Shown: positions 9,683-17,493 of the stretch, one piece after another
How positions within the stretch are numbered: position 1 is the stretch's first letter
Layout: each line of letters starts with the position of its first letter
Source of the DNA: a bacterium
Lineage (GTDB): Bacteria; Krumholzibacteriota; Krumholzibacteriia; LZORAL124-64-63
Assembly: GCA_024231905.1 (NCBI GenBank)
Contig: JAAEQC010000102.1
Coordinates: 298,974-362,973 of the forward strand
Direction: 5' to 3'
Length of the DNA: 64,000 nucleotides
Translations under genes and position numbers: made by a program
The notes under the pieces: model-generated
Database searches by the model: none
Told to the model about the DNA's origin: nothing
What the model saw: the letters and a program-made list of their open reading frames with translations, nothing else

Positions 9683-9735
9683 CAGGTTCGAGGAACATAA
9701 GCGACATCGCCCAACTCAGGGAGGAGGCGGGTGCC

Positions 9736-11220
9736 ATGATGTTCGAATTCGCTGAAGAGGTCGAGCGCCTGGCCAACATCAAGGTGGCCGGGGTCGGTGG
9801 CGCCGGGGGCAACGCCGTCGGTAGGATGGTCGAAGCCGGACTCACCGGCGTCGAGTTCCTGGCGATCAACACCGATCTCCAGGCCCTCAAAGAATCCCCA
9901 GCCCACAACGCCATGCAGATCGGCGCCCAGCTCACCAAGGGTCTGGGCTCCGGCGGTGATCCGTCCACGGGCGACGCTGCTGCCGAAGAGGATCGCGAGC
10001 GCCTCGGCGCGGCCCTGGCCGGCGCCGACATGGTCTTCGTCACCGCCGGCATGGGAGGTGGCACGGGCACGGGCGCGGCGCCTGTCGTGGCGGAGATCGC
10101 CCGCGAGCAGGGCGCCCTCACCGTGGGCATCGTCACCCGTCCCTTCCTCTTCGAGGGAGCGGTGCGCATGGACCAGGCCGACTCCGGTCTCGCGCGCCTG
10201 CGCGACGCAGTGGACACCCTGATCACCATTCCCAACCAGCGCCTGCTGGAAGTAGTGCCGCCCCACACGAGTATGCACGAGGCCTTCCGCATCGCCGACA
10301 ACGTGCTCTACGAGGCTACCCGCGGCATCTACGAGATCATCTCGCGCCACGACCACGTGAACCTGGACTTCGCCGACGTCAGTTCGGTCATGCGCGGCAT
10401 GGGTGAGGCCATGATGGGCACGGGCCGGGCCGAGGGCGAGAACCGGGCCGTGGAGGCCGCCAAGGCGGCCATCAGTTCGCCGTTGCTGGAGGACATCGAC
10501 ATCGCCGGCAGCCAGGCCGTGCTGGTGAATGTGCTGGGCGCCGAGGTGGGTCTGCAGGATACGGCTGCGGCCATGCAGTTCATCCAGGAGGCGGCGGGCC
10601 CGCAGGCCCACGTCATCTTCGGCTACGGTCTGGATGACACCCTGGGCAACGATTTGCAGGTGACGGTCATCGCCACCGGTTTCCATGGTGGCGCCACGGC
10701 GCGCCCGGCGGCCGAGGCCCGGGCGGTCAAGCTGACGGTGACCGAGCCGGAAGCCGCCGACGAGATCGAGCCCACAGTCGAGGCCGAACCCGAAAACGAG
10801 ATGGCCGGAGACCTGGTCACCGGGACTCCCGCGGCCGCGGAACCGGTCGAACTGGAATTCGCGCCGCCCGAGGATCCTGAGCCGGAACCGCTGCGTGAAC
10901 CGGAGCCTCTGCGAGAGGCCGAGGCCGTGGCCGGCGCCCTGGTGGAGTTCGCCCCCGAGCAGAGCCACCCGGCGGCCACTTTGGCCGATGATGCCGTGGC
11001 CGACTTCCCGCCGTCTCCGCCCGTGGAGCCGGTCACCCCTCCCGTGCAGGAGAACCAGTTCCTGCGACGGGTGGGAACCCGGGCTCTCGGGGAGGTGGAG
11101 GTGCCGTCCGCCGCGGAGACGGAAACGCCCACTTCGCGGGGCACGGCCGCAGGCCTGCGCCCGGATCTGCCCGGAGAGGATCTGAGCGCGCCGGCCTACA
11201 GCCGCAAGTACATGGACTGA
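9736..11220 (+). CDS. ftsZ: Cell division GTPase FtsZ with long C-terminal linker
   Basis: Tubulin-like GTPase that forms the division ring. ATG 9736 is chosen because GGAGGAGG lies about 8 bases upstream; an in-frame codon at 9640 would add 32 unlikely residues and overlap the promoter. The GTP-binding motif GMGGGTGTGAAPV is near residues 104-116. The globular domain ends near residue 320. It is followed by an unusually long linker of about 155 residues rich in Glu, Pro and Ala. The protein ends with PAYSRKYMD, matching the P-A-[FY]-x-R-[RK] pattern of the conserved peptide that binds FtsA. Confidence 0.97.
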   Translation: MMFEFAEEVERLANIKVAGVGGAGGNAVGRMVEAGLTGVEFLAINTDLQALKESPAHNAMQIGAQLTKGLGSGGDPSTGDAAAEEDRERLGAALAGADMVFVTAGMGGGTGTGAAPVVAEIAREQGALTVGIVTRPFLFEGAVRMDQADSGLARLRDAVDTLITIPNQRLLEVVPPHTSMHEAFRIADNVLYEATRGIYEIISRHDHVNLDFADVSSVMRGMGEAMMGTGRAEGENRAVEAAKAAISSPLLEDIDIAGSQAVLVNVLGAEVGLQDTAAAMQFIQEAAGPQAHVIFGYGLDDTLGNDLQVTVIATGFHGGATARPAAEARAVKLTVTEPEAADEIEPTVEAEPENEMAGDLVTGTPAAAEPVELEFAPPEDPEPEPLREPEPLREAEAVAGALVEFAPEQSHPAATLADDAVADFPPSPPVEPVTPPVQENQFLRRVGTRALGEVEVPSAAETETPTSRGTAAGLRPDLPGEDLSAPAYSRKYMD

Positions 11221-11221
11221 G

Positions 11222-12913
11222 ATGGCGTTCCTCGACAGACTCCTCGGCGGTGGACGCGAACGCGCCCTCGCCGAGGGGATTTCCCTGCTGGAGGAAGGAC
11301 GCTACGCCGAGGCCGTGACCGTCCTGCGCACCGCGGCCGAGCGTCGGTCTCAACCCACCGGTTCTCTGGCTGCCCACCATTTCCGCCAGGCCCTCATGGC
11401 CGAAGGGCGCCGTCTGCTGCGCTCCGACGCCGCCGACCGCGCCGTCCCCTGTTTCGCCGAAGCGGTGGCCTTGTGGGACCGCTACCCCGATCTGCACTTT
11501 CTGCTGGGTGCCGCCCATGGACTGTCCGGGGGCTGGAGCCCGGCCCTGGGCGGGGCCCGGGCGGCCCTGCGCTTGAATCCGGACTACGTGGAGGCAAGGC
11601 TTCTGGAGGCCGCCGCCCTGCAGGCCCTGGGGCGCGGGCGGGAAGCCGCCGACAGCCTGGCGGCTCTGCTGGAATCGGGCCGGCGGATCCAGCACTGGGT
11701 CCTGGGCCGACTGGTACGCCCGGAGCCCTACGGGGCGAACGACCTGCCTCCGGGACTGCGGGACCTGCTAGCCAAGGCGGCGGGTGGCCAATCGGAGAAA
11801 GAGGAGGTGGCGGCGGCGGTGGCCCTGTGCCGGGCCGGTCGCTGGGAGGAAGGCCTCGAACGATTCGGCGAGCTGGTGGAACGCCAGCCCCGGTATCCCG
11901 ACTACCGCACGCGCTTCGCCGCCGCCCTGTTCCAGCTGGGCCGCGGGGAGGAGGCGCTGGAGGAGATCGAGGCCGCCCTCGCCCTCAACGAGGACTACGC
12001 CGCGGCGGTGGACCTCAAAGCCCTCATCCTAGCGGACAGCGGTCGGGTGGCTGCTGCCCGGCGCACTCTCAGGGAAGCGGACGCGCGGCGCGGCGAGAGC
12101 GACTCCCGACGCACCCACGAGGATCTCTTCGGGGCCTACCTGCGCGGTGTCGTCGCCCTGCTCACGGGACGCCCCGAGGAGGTGGCGGTCCTGCTGGACG
12201 GGTGGCAGGACCTGGTCCACGGATTTGGCCGGGCCGAACTCCTGCTGGCCGCGGCCGAGAGCCTGACGGCGGCGCCGACGGCAGCCGGCCGCCGCCTGGA
12301 GGCCCTGGCCCGCGAATGGAGCGGGGAAGGTGTGTACTGCTGGCTCTGGGCCTGCCACCTGCTGGAGAACCGCCGCTACGACGATCTAGCCATGGCCCTG
12401 TCCCGCTGGCCGGCGGCCCCGGATGGGGATCGGGATTGGCGCCCGCTGTACCTCGAAGGGCACCTGGCCGTGTGCCAGGGCCGGGTTCCGGCCCGGCCCG
12501 TGGCCGCACCCCCGGCGGCCGAGAGCACGACGCCCGACGCGGCGGCGGGCACGGCTCCGGGGCCGGATGCCTGGTCCTTCCTGGCGGCCCGGGCGTCTTT
12601 CCTCGGCGGCGACGACGAGGTCTGCCGGGCGACCTGCCGGGAACTGGCCGCGCACGGGGGGCCCACTGAACGGCTCGTGCGCCTGGCGCTGGCCGCGGCG
12701 GCCGGCGCCGCGAACTTCGAGCAGGCCGCGGCGAGTACGGCGCCCTGGCCCGATTCCTGTTTGCCGGGACTCGTCTGGGCAGCGCGCCGCCGGGACGATC
12801 CGGCGGCGATCGACCTGCTGGCCGATCAACGGCGGCTGCATCCGGAGGACGTGCGCCTCAACTGGCTCACGCCGGGATTCTGGCTGGGACCCGTCAGGGG
12901 CTGGATCGCCTGA
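11222..12913 (+). CDS. Cytoplasmic TPR-repeat protein downstream of ftsZ
   Basis: A 563 aa protein of unknown function. It has no signal peptide or clear membrane segment. Two blocks of tetratricopeptide-like helical repeats are visible: residues about 15-150 (EGRYAEAVTVLRTAAE, LNPDYVEARLLEAAALQ) and about 200-300 (GRWEEGLERFGELVE, ALNEDYAAAVDLKAL). A Pro/Ala-rich spacer lies near residue 430. The ATG follows the ftsZ stop after one base, so translation is probably coupled. The context suggests a division-related adaptor, but that is inference from position only. Confidence 0.75.
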   Translation: MAFLDRLLGGGRERALAEGISLLEEGRYAEAVTVLRTAAERRSQPTGSLAAHHFRQALMAEGRRLLRSDAADRAVPCFAEAVALWDRYPDLHFLLGAAHGLSGGWSPALGGARAALRLNPDYVEARLLEAAALQALGRGREAADSLAALLESGRRIQHWVLGRLVRPEPYGANDLPPGLRDLLAKAAGGQSEKEEVAAAVALCRAGRWEEGLERFGELVERQPRYPDYRTRFAAALFQLGRGEEALEEIEAALALNEDYAAAVDLKALILADSGRVAAARRTLREADARRGESDSRRTHEDLFGAYLRGVVALLTGRPEEVAVLLDGWQDLVHGFGRAELLLAAAESLTAAPTAAGRRLEALAREWSGEGVYCWLWACHLLENRRYDDLAMALSRWPAAPDGDRDWRPLYLEGHLAVCQGRVPARPVAAPPAAESTTPDAAAGTAPGPDAWSFLAARASFLGGDDEVCRATCRELAAHGGPTERLVRLALAAAAGAANFEQAAASTAPWPDSCLPGLVWAARRRDDPAAIDLLADQRRLHPEDVRLNWLTPGFWLGPVRGWIA

Positions 12914-12929
12914 CCGGGGGTATTCCGGT

Positions 12930-13337
12930 TCAGGCGGGCAAGGGAGAGGTTATGGCGTTCTGGGCGACCAGTTCGTCGACCTTGGCGGTCAGTTCCTCCA
13001 GATCATACGGCTTCCCCATGTAGGCATCGGCCTGATACTGGTAACCGCGAATGCGATTGCGCTCGTCCTCGCTGGCGGTGAGGATCAGGATGGGCACCGC
13101 GGTCAACCCGTCGATGGCCCGGGCGCGTTTGAGGAATCCGAAACCATCCATGACCGGCATCATGAGGTCCAGGATCACGCAATCCGGTGTGGACGCGCGC
13201 AAAGCGGCGAATCCCTCGGCTCCGTTCTCGGCCTCGCGCACCTCGTAGCCCTGTGACGTCAATTGGAGGCGCAGGATCTTGCGCAGATCGGCGTCGTCTT
13301 CCACCACCAGGATTGCGGGTTTCCCTGCGTCGCTCAT
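12930..13337 (-). CDS. Single-domain response regulator (CheY-like receiver)
   Basis: A 135 aa stand-alone receiver domain. Acidic residues E13-D14-D15 (VVEDDADL), phosphoacceptor D57 (VILDLMMPVMDG), T88 (LILTASEDE) and K109 (MGKPYDLEEL) are all present, so it should be phosphorylatable. There is no output domain and no histidine kinase nearby, so its partner must be encoded elsewhere. The start at 13337 has AGAGGA about 10 bases upstream on the minus strand. It is transcribed divergently from the TPR-parvulin gene. Confidence 0.9.
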   Translation of the reverse strand: MSDAGKPAILVVEDDADLRKILRLQLTSQGYEVREAENGAEGFAALRASTPDCVILDLMMPVMDGFGFLKRARAIDGLTAVPILILTASEDERNRIRGYQYQADAYMGKPYDLEELTAKVDELVAQNAITSPLPA

Positions 13338-13365
13338 GGGCCTATCATTCCTCTGCGGTTCAGGA

Positions 13366-13382
13366 CGTTCCGCCACGGAACG
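13366..13382. repeat. Inverted repeat between divergent genes
   Basis: CGTTCCG (13366-13372) and CGGAACG (13376-13382) form a perfect 7-base inverted repeat around CCA. It lies between the response regulator start and the TPR-parvulin start, where an operator or a 5'-UTR hairpin could act on either gene. I see no clear sigma70 promoter on either strand here. Confidence 0.4.
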
Positions 13383-13433
13383 CCCAGGGACGGTTCGGGT
13401 ATGAATATCGGCCGTCCGGCCCGGGACTTGACC

Positions 13434-14912
13434 ATGATCGCGAGGTGCCGTTTGAACAGCTTCCGCCACGGTTTCCGCCGTTCCGTTCCGCGCCGTCTCC
13501 TGACGGGGACGCCGCTGATGATCCTGCTGGTGCTCCTGGCCGGGCCGGCGCCTGCCGAGGATGAGTGCCCCCGTGGCCGCGAACTCTACGAGGCCGGTGA
13601 TCCGACCGGGGCCCGCGCGGCCTACCAGGAGTGCCTGACGGCGGGGATGGAAGTCCCCGGCGTGCTGCTGCCCCTGTCGATCCTGAATCTCGAAGCCGAC
13701 GACTTCGTGGCCGCCGCCGATCTGGCCGCCCGGGCCGTGGCCGTGGCTCCCGAGGACCCGGAAGCGCGCTATTGGTATGGCCGTGCCCTCCTGCGGTCCG
13801 AACGGGCCGACGAGGCCAAGGCCCAGTGGGAACAAGGGCTCATGTACTCGGTGGAGCACGTGGGAATCCTGGAAGGCATGGCCCGCCTGTCCCTGGCGAC
13901 CGGCGAGACAGCCAAGGCCTACAACCTCTTCACCCAGCTCCAGCGGCAGGGAGTCGACGCGCCCTGGCTGCATCGGCTGCTGGCCGAGATCGCCGCTGGC
14001 AAGGGGCTGTGGGACCAGTCCCTGATCCATCTGGAACAAGTGATCGGCTCGACCGAGATGACGGCCGACGACCTGATCCTGGCCTCGGAACTGGCCCTGG
14101 TGGCGCGCCACGGGGACAAAGCCTTGGATTACGGGCGACGCGCGGTGGCCCTGGCGCCGACGGCGCGCACCCTCGGGGGCCTGGGCGAGGCCTTCTTCGC
14201 CGTGGACCAGGTGGATTCGGCCATCGTCTACCTGCGCCGCGCCGTGGTCGAGCCCGAAGCGACGCACCGCTACCGGTTCAACCTGGCCAATGCCCTGGAA
14301 GTGGCGGGTCTCTTCACCGAGGCCGGCGACGAGTTCCGCACCTACCTGGTCGAGGCCCCGGAAGATCCGGTGGGCCATTTCAACTACGGCGTCCACCTGG
14401 ACAAGGGTGGCCGATCGGAGGAGGCCCTGGCCGTCCTGGCCCGGGCGGTGGAACTGGATCCGGACATGCTCACCGCCTACGTGGTGCGGGCTCAGATCTA
14501 CGAGGGGCAGGGCCGCTGGGACGAGGCGCTCCAGGCGGTGGAAGCCCTGCGGGAAAGGGATCCCGGCAACGCCGCCGAGTTGCGGGAATGGTCCCGGCGA
14601 CTGGCCTCACTCCAGACGGCCTCGGCCGAAGCGGCCTCCACGGGCAAGGTCCACCTGCTGTACATGGTGCTGGGGGATGACGATGTCCTGGCGCGGGTGC
14701 GGGAGGAATTGGCCCAGGGTGTGGACTTCGCCGATGTGACCATGCGCTACTCGGGCGGCCCGGCGGCGGCGCGGGGCGGCGACATCGGTTGGATCCGTCC
14801 GGAGGAGATGGTCGAGCCCCTGCGGGGGGCCATCGAGATCCTGTCCGCCAACGAGATCAGCCCTCCCGTAGAGTCGGGAGGGCTGTATCACATCTTCAAG
14901 AGGGTCCCCTGA
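13434..14912 (+). CDS. Secreted TPR protein with C-terminal parvulin-type (PpiC) domain
   Basis: The protein is 492 aa from ATG 13434; ATG 13401 and TTG 13452 are alternatives because no start has an ideal Shine-Dalgarno. A basic N-terminus with twin arginines and a hydrophobic stretch ending GPAPA, then EDEC, suggests a signal peptide. Residues about 45-400 are TPR repeats (APEDPEARYWYGRALL, ELDPDMLTAYVVRAQIY). Residues about 404-492 match parvulin rotamases: GVDFADVTMRYS, GGDIGWIRPEEM, and the terminal GGLYHIFKRVP. It is probably a periplasmic or surface folding factor. The combination is unusual. Confidence 0.8.
   Translation: MIARCRLNSFRHGFRRSVPRRLLTGTPLMILLVLLAGPAPAEDECPRGRELYEAGDPTGARAAYQECLTAGMEVPGVLLPLSILNLEADDFVAAADLAARAVAVAPEDPEARYWYGRALLRSERADEAKAQWEQGLMYSVEHVGILEGMARLSLATGETAKAYNLFTQLQRQGVDAPWLHRLLAEIAAGKGLWDQSLIHLEQVIGSTEMTADDLILASELALVARHGDKALDYGRRAVALAPTARTLGGLGEAFFAVDQVDSAIVYLRRAVVEPEATHRYRFNLANALEVAGLFTEAGDEFRTYLVEAPEDPVGHFNYGVHLDKGGRSEEALAVLARAVELDPDMLTAYVVRAQIYEGQGRWDEALQAVEALRERDPGNAAELREWSRRLASLQTASAEAASTGKVHLLYMVLGDDDVLARVREELAQGVDFADVTMRYSGGPAAARGGDIGWIRPEEMVEPLRGAIEILSANEISPPVESGGLYHIFKRVP
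14859..14884 (+). repeat. Perfect 10-bp hairpin inside the 3' end of the TPR-parvulin gene
   Basis: AGCCCTCCCG (14859-14868) and CGGGAGGGCT (14875-14884) are perfectly complementary around a 6-base loop. The hairpin ends 28 bases before the stop of the gene. There is no following T-run, so it is not a standard intrinsic terminator. It may stabilise the 3' end of the mRNA or be a by-product of the encoded SPPVESGGL. Confidence 0.4.
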
Positions 14913-14962
14913 AAAGGCGGGGTTCCCCGTCGAGTCACGGGCCCGGCGGAACCGGTCGCGGC

Positions 14963-15154
14963 TCAGACGACTTTCTTGACGGTGCCCGTGCGGATGCAAC
15001 GGGTGCACACGTAACCGCGCTGCACCTTGCCATCCTGCTCGAAACGGATCTTCTGCAGGTTGGGCAGCCAGCGGTGGCGCGTCAGATTGTGGGCGTGGCT
15101 GACGCGGTTCCCGTACTGGGGACCCTTGTTGCAGACGGAGCACTTCCTGCTCAT
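14963..15154 (-). CDS. rpmB: 50S ribosomal protein L28
   Basis: The protein is 63 aa from the ATG at 15154, preceded by GGGAGG on the minus strand; an upstream in-frame start would add 16 unlikely residues. It begins [16 protein letters not shown], and CSVC plus CTRC form a four-cysteine zinc site as in zinc-binding L28 proteins. It is a large-subunit protein with a role in 50S assembly. It is monocistronic and divergent from recG. In many genomes rpmB sits next to recG in this divergent arrangement. Confidence 0.95.
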   Translation of the reverse strand: MSRKCSVCNKGPQYGNRVSHAHNLTRHRWLPNLQKIRFEQDGKVQRGYVCTRCIRTGTVKKVV

Positions 15155-15192
15155 GGGGCTATCCTCCCGTGAGTTGAATTCCAAGGCCCGGC

Positions 15193-15221
15193 AATCTAAC
15201 ATCCAGCGTCAAAATCGGCAA
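15193..15221 (-). promoter_or_regulatory. Predicted sigma70-type promoter of rpmB
   Basis: Read on the minus strand, TTGCCG (15221-15216) and TAGATT (15198-15193) are separated by 17 bases. Transcription would start near 15187, about 33 bases before the L28 start. The spacing and boxes match the other promoters of this window. Confidence 0.6.
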
Positions 15222-15243
15222 GGAAAGATCGGGAGCAGGCCAA

Positions 15244-17340
15244 TTGGCGAAACCGGTTACGGATCTCGGGACACAGGTCCAGTTCCTCAAGGGCGTAGGG
15301 CCGGCCCGCGCCCGTTCCCTGGCGCGCCTGGGCGTTTCCACCGTGGGCGACCTGCTCGCCCACTATCCACGGCGCTGGTTCGACCGCACTTCCGCCCGCC
15401 CCATCCGGGGCCTGGGCGCGGGCCAGGACGCCACGGTGCTGGGCGAGGTCCTGACCAGCTCCGAACGCGGCACCCGGCGGGGCGGCAGCCTCCTGACGGT
15501 CACCCTGGGGGACGACACCGGGGTCCTCTTCTGCATCTGGTTCAACCAGAAGTTCCTGGCCAAGCAGTTCCGCCCGGGCAAACGCGTCATGGCCAGCGGG
15601 GTGGTCCAGATGCACGCCGGACGGCCCCAGTTGGCCCACCCCGACTTCGAGATCCTCGAGCCTGAGCAGCCGGACACCGCTCCGGGCCTCCACACGGGGC
15701 GGTTGGTGCCCGTCTACGGTCTGACCGCCGGCGTGGGCCAGTACTGGTTGCGCAGCCTGGTGCGCCAGGCCCTGGACCTGCTCGGCGCCGGCCTGACGGA
15801 CCCCCTGCCGGCCGATCTGCGCGCGCGGCACGGATTTCCTGACCGGGGCACCGCCCTGGAGCACATCCACTTCCCGCCGGATGCCGACCGCCGGGAAGCC
15901 GCCCGGCAGCGCCTGGTCTACGAGGAACTCTTCTCCATCCAGGTGCTCATGGCCCTGCGTCACGGTGATCGCCGGGACCGGGCCGGCCTGCGCCTGGAGA
16001 AGCCCGGCGATCTGACGCGCCGTCTGGTGGCGAGCCTACCCTTCGAACTGACCGGCGCCCAGCGCCGGGTCCTGAAGGAGATCCTGGCGGACCTGCGCTC
16101 GGGCCGCCCCATGCACCGCCTCCTGCAGGGGGACGTGGGCTCGGGCAAGACCCTGGTCGCCCTGGTGGCGGCCCTCTTCGTCATCGAACAGGGGCACCAG
16201 GCCCTGCTCATGGCGCCCACGGAGGTCTTGGCCCGCCAGCACGGCCGTACCGTGGCCGGCCTCTGCGAATCCCTGGGCGTGACCGTGGAAACCCTGTGCG
16301 GCTCCACGCCGTCCGCCGAGCGCCGAGCCATCCTGGCCGGGACCGCGGCGGGAGAGATCGACCTGCTGGTGGGCACCCACGCCGTGATCCAGGCGGACGT
16401 CCATATGCCGCGGCTGGGCCTGGCCATCGTGGATGAGCAGCACCGTTTCGGCGTGCGCCAGCGGGGACGTTCGGCCGGGGCGGCGGCCGACGAGCAGGCC
16501 CACGTGCTGGTCATGAGCGCCACCCCCATACCGCGCAGCCTGTCGCTGACCCTGTACGGCGATCTGGACCTGTCCGTCATCGACGAATTGCCCGCCGGAC
16601 GCCGGCCCGTGGCCACCCGCATCGTCCGCGAAAAGGAGGAGGCCGCCGTCTGGCAGGCCTGCCGGGACGAGGTGGCGGCGGGACGCCAGGTATACGTCAT
16701 CCACCCGGTCATCGAGGAAACCGAGGGCCAGGACCTGAAGGCGGCCACCGTGGAGTACGAGCGGCTGAGGACCGAGGTCTTCCCGGACGCCGTCGTGGCC
16801 CTGCTGCACGGCCGCCTGAAGGCCAAGGAGAAGGACGCGGCCATGTCGGACTTCGCCGCCGGCCGCACCGACGTCCTGGTGGCCACGACCGTGGTGGAGG
16901 TGGGGGTGGACGTGGCCAACGCCACCGCCATGGTCATCCACAATCCCGAGCGCTTCGGCCTGGCCCAGCTCCACCAGCTGCGGGGCCGCGTCGGCCGCGG
17001 GGAACACGCTTCCCGCTGCTGGCTCTTGTGCGACCGCTACCTGGCCGAGGAGAGCTTCGCACGCATACGCTTCTTCGCCGAACACACGGACGGCTTCGCC
17101 CTGGCCGAAGAGGATCTCCGCCAGCGGGGCCCCGGGGACGCGTGGGGGATCCGCCAGTCCGGCGCGCCGGGCTTCCGTCTGGCCAATCCCCTGCGGGACG
17201 CCGGGATCGTGGCCGCCTGCAGGGACGACGCCCGTCGGCTCCTGGCCGAGGATCCCGGACTCGCCGGTCCCGAGGGTCGCGTCGTGCGCGAGGGATTGGC
17301 GGCGATCTTCGGCAACTACCTGCCGCCCCAGGCCGGCTGA
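15244..17340 (+). CDS. recG: ATP-dependent DNA helicase RecG
   Basis: Superfamily 2 helicase that remodels stalled replication forks and branched recombination intermediates. The 698 aa protein has full family length. The N-terminal helix-hairpin and wedge/OB region begins FLKGVGPARARSL. Walker A DVGSGKT is near residue 297, the DEQH box near 395, and motif III SATPIPRSL near 420. The C-terminal helicase domain includes QLRGRVGRGE. The TTG start at 15244 has GGGAG 8 bases upstream and gives the expected N-terminus. Confidence 0.96.
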   Translation: MAKPVTDLGTQVQFLKGVGPARARSLARLGVSTVGDLLAHYPRRWFDRTSARPIRGLGAGQDATVLGEVLTSSERGTRRGGSLLTVTLGDDTGVLFCIWFNQKFLAKQFRPGKRVMASGVVQMHAGRPQLAHPDFEILEPEQPDTAPGLHTGRLVPVYGLTAGVGQYWLRSLVRQALDLLGAGLTDPLPADLRARHGFPDRGTALEHIHFPPDADRREAARQRLVYEELFSIQVLMALRHGDRRDRAGLRLEKPGDLTRRLVASLPFELTGAQRRVLKEILADLRSGRPMHRLLQGDVGSGKTLVALVAALFVIEQGHQALLMAPTEVLARQHGRTVAGLCESLGVTVETLCGSTPSAERRAILAGTAAGEIDLLVGTHAVIQADVHMPRLGLAIVDEQHRFGVRQRGRSAGAAADEQAHVLVMSATPIPRSLSLTLYGDLDLSVIDELPAGRRPVATRIVREKEEAAVWQACRDEVAAGRQVYVIHPVIEETEGQDLKAATVEYERLRTEVFPDAVVALLHGRLKAKEKDAAMSDFAAGRTDVLVATTVVEVGVDVANATAMVIHNPERFGLAQLHQLRGRVGRGEHASRCWLLCDRYLAEESFARIRFFAEHTDGFALAEEDLRQRGPGDAWGIRQSGAPGFRLANPLRDAGIVAACRDDARRLLAEDPGLAGPEGRVVREGLAAIFGNYLPPQAG

Positions 17341-17377
17341 CCCCGCGCCGCGCTTTTACCACTTGTCGATTTAGGAC

Positions 17378-17406
17378 TTGCAACGTCTTGAGGGCAGGGT
17401 TAGTAT
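17378..17406 (+). promoter_or_regulatory. Predicted sigma70-type promoter of the rimP-nusA-infB operon
   Basis: TTGCAA (17378-17383) and TAGTAT (17401-17406) are separated by 17 bases. The expected start near 17413 leaves an 81-base leader before rimP. The leader contains an intrinsic terminator, so initiation here would be subject to premature termination. Confidence 0.6.
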
Positions 17407-17446
17407 TCCTCGGGTCTCAGAGTCCCCCCTAACGGGTGGTCCATGT

Positions 17447-17476
17447 GGGATGGGCGTAAGTCCATCTCTTTTTGTT
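17447..17476 (+). terminator. Intrinsic terminator / candidate attenuator in the rimP leader
   Basis: A 9-bp stem (17447-17455 with 17460-17468, two G-U pairs) is closed by a GTAA tetraloop and followed directly by TTTTTGTT (17469-17476). The stem segment ATGGGC (17450-17455) can instead pair with an upstream copy of GTCCAT (17439-17444) using a 5-base loop. The two hairpins are mutually exclusive, as in attenuators. Only 17 bases separate the T-run from the rimP start, so any transcript reaching rimP must pass this site. Confidence 0.65.
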
Positions 17477-17493
17477 CGGGGAGGATCAGGGTC

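Noticed and set aside
17443..17493. Earlier ATG start for rimP
   Set aside because: It lies in the terminator hairpin with a weak ribosome site, and the added residues do not resemble RimP. TTG 17494 has an ideal Shine-Dalgarno.
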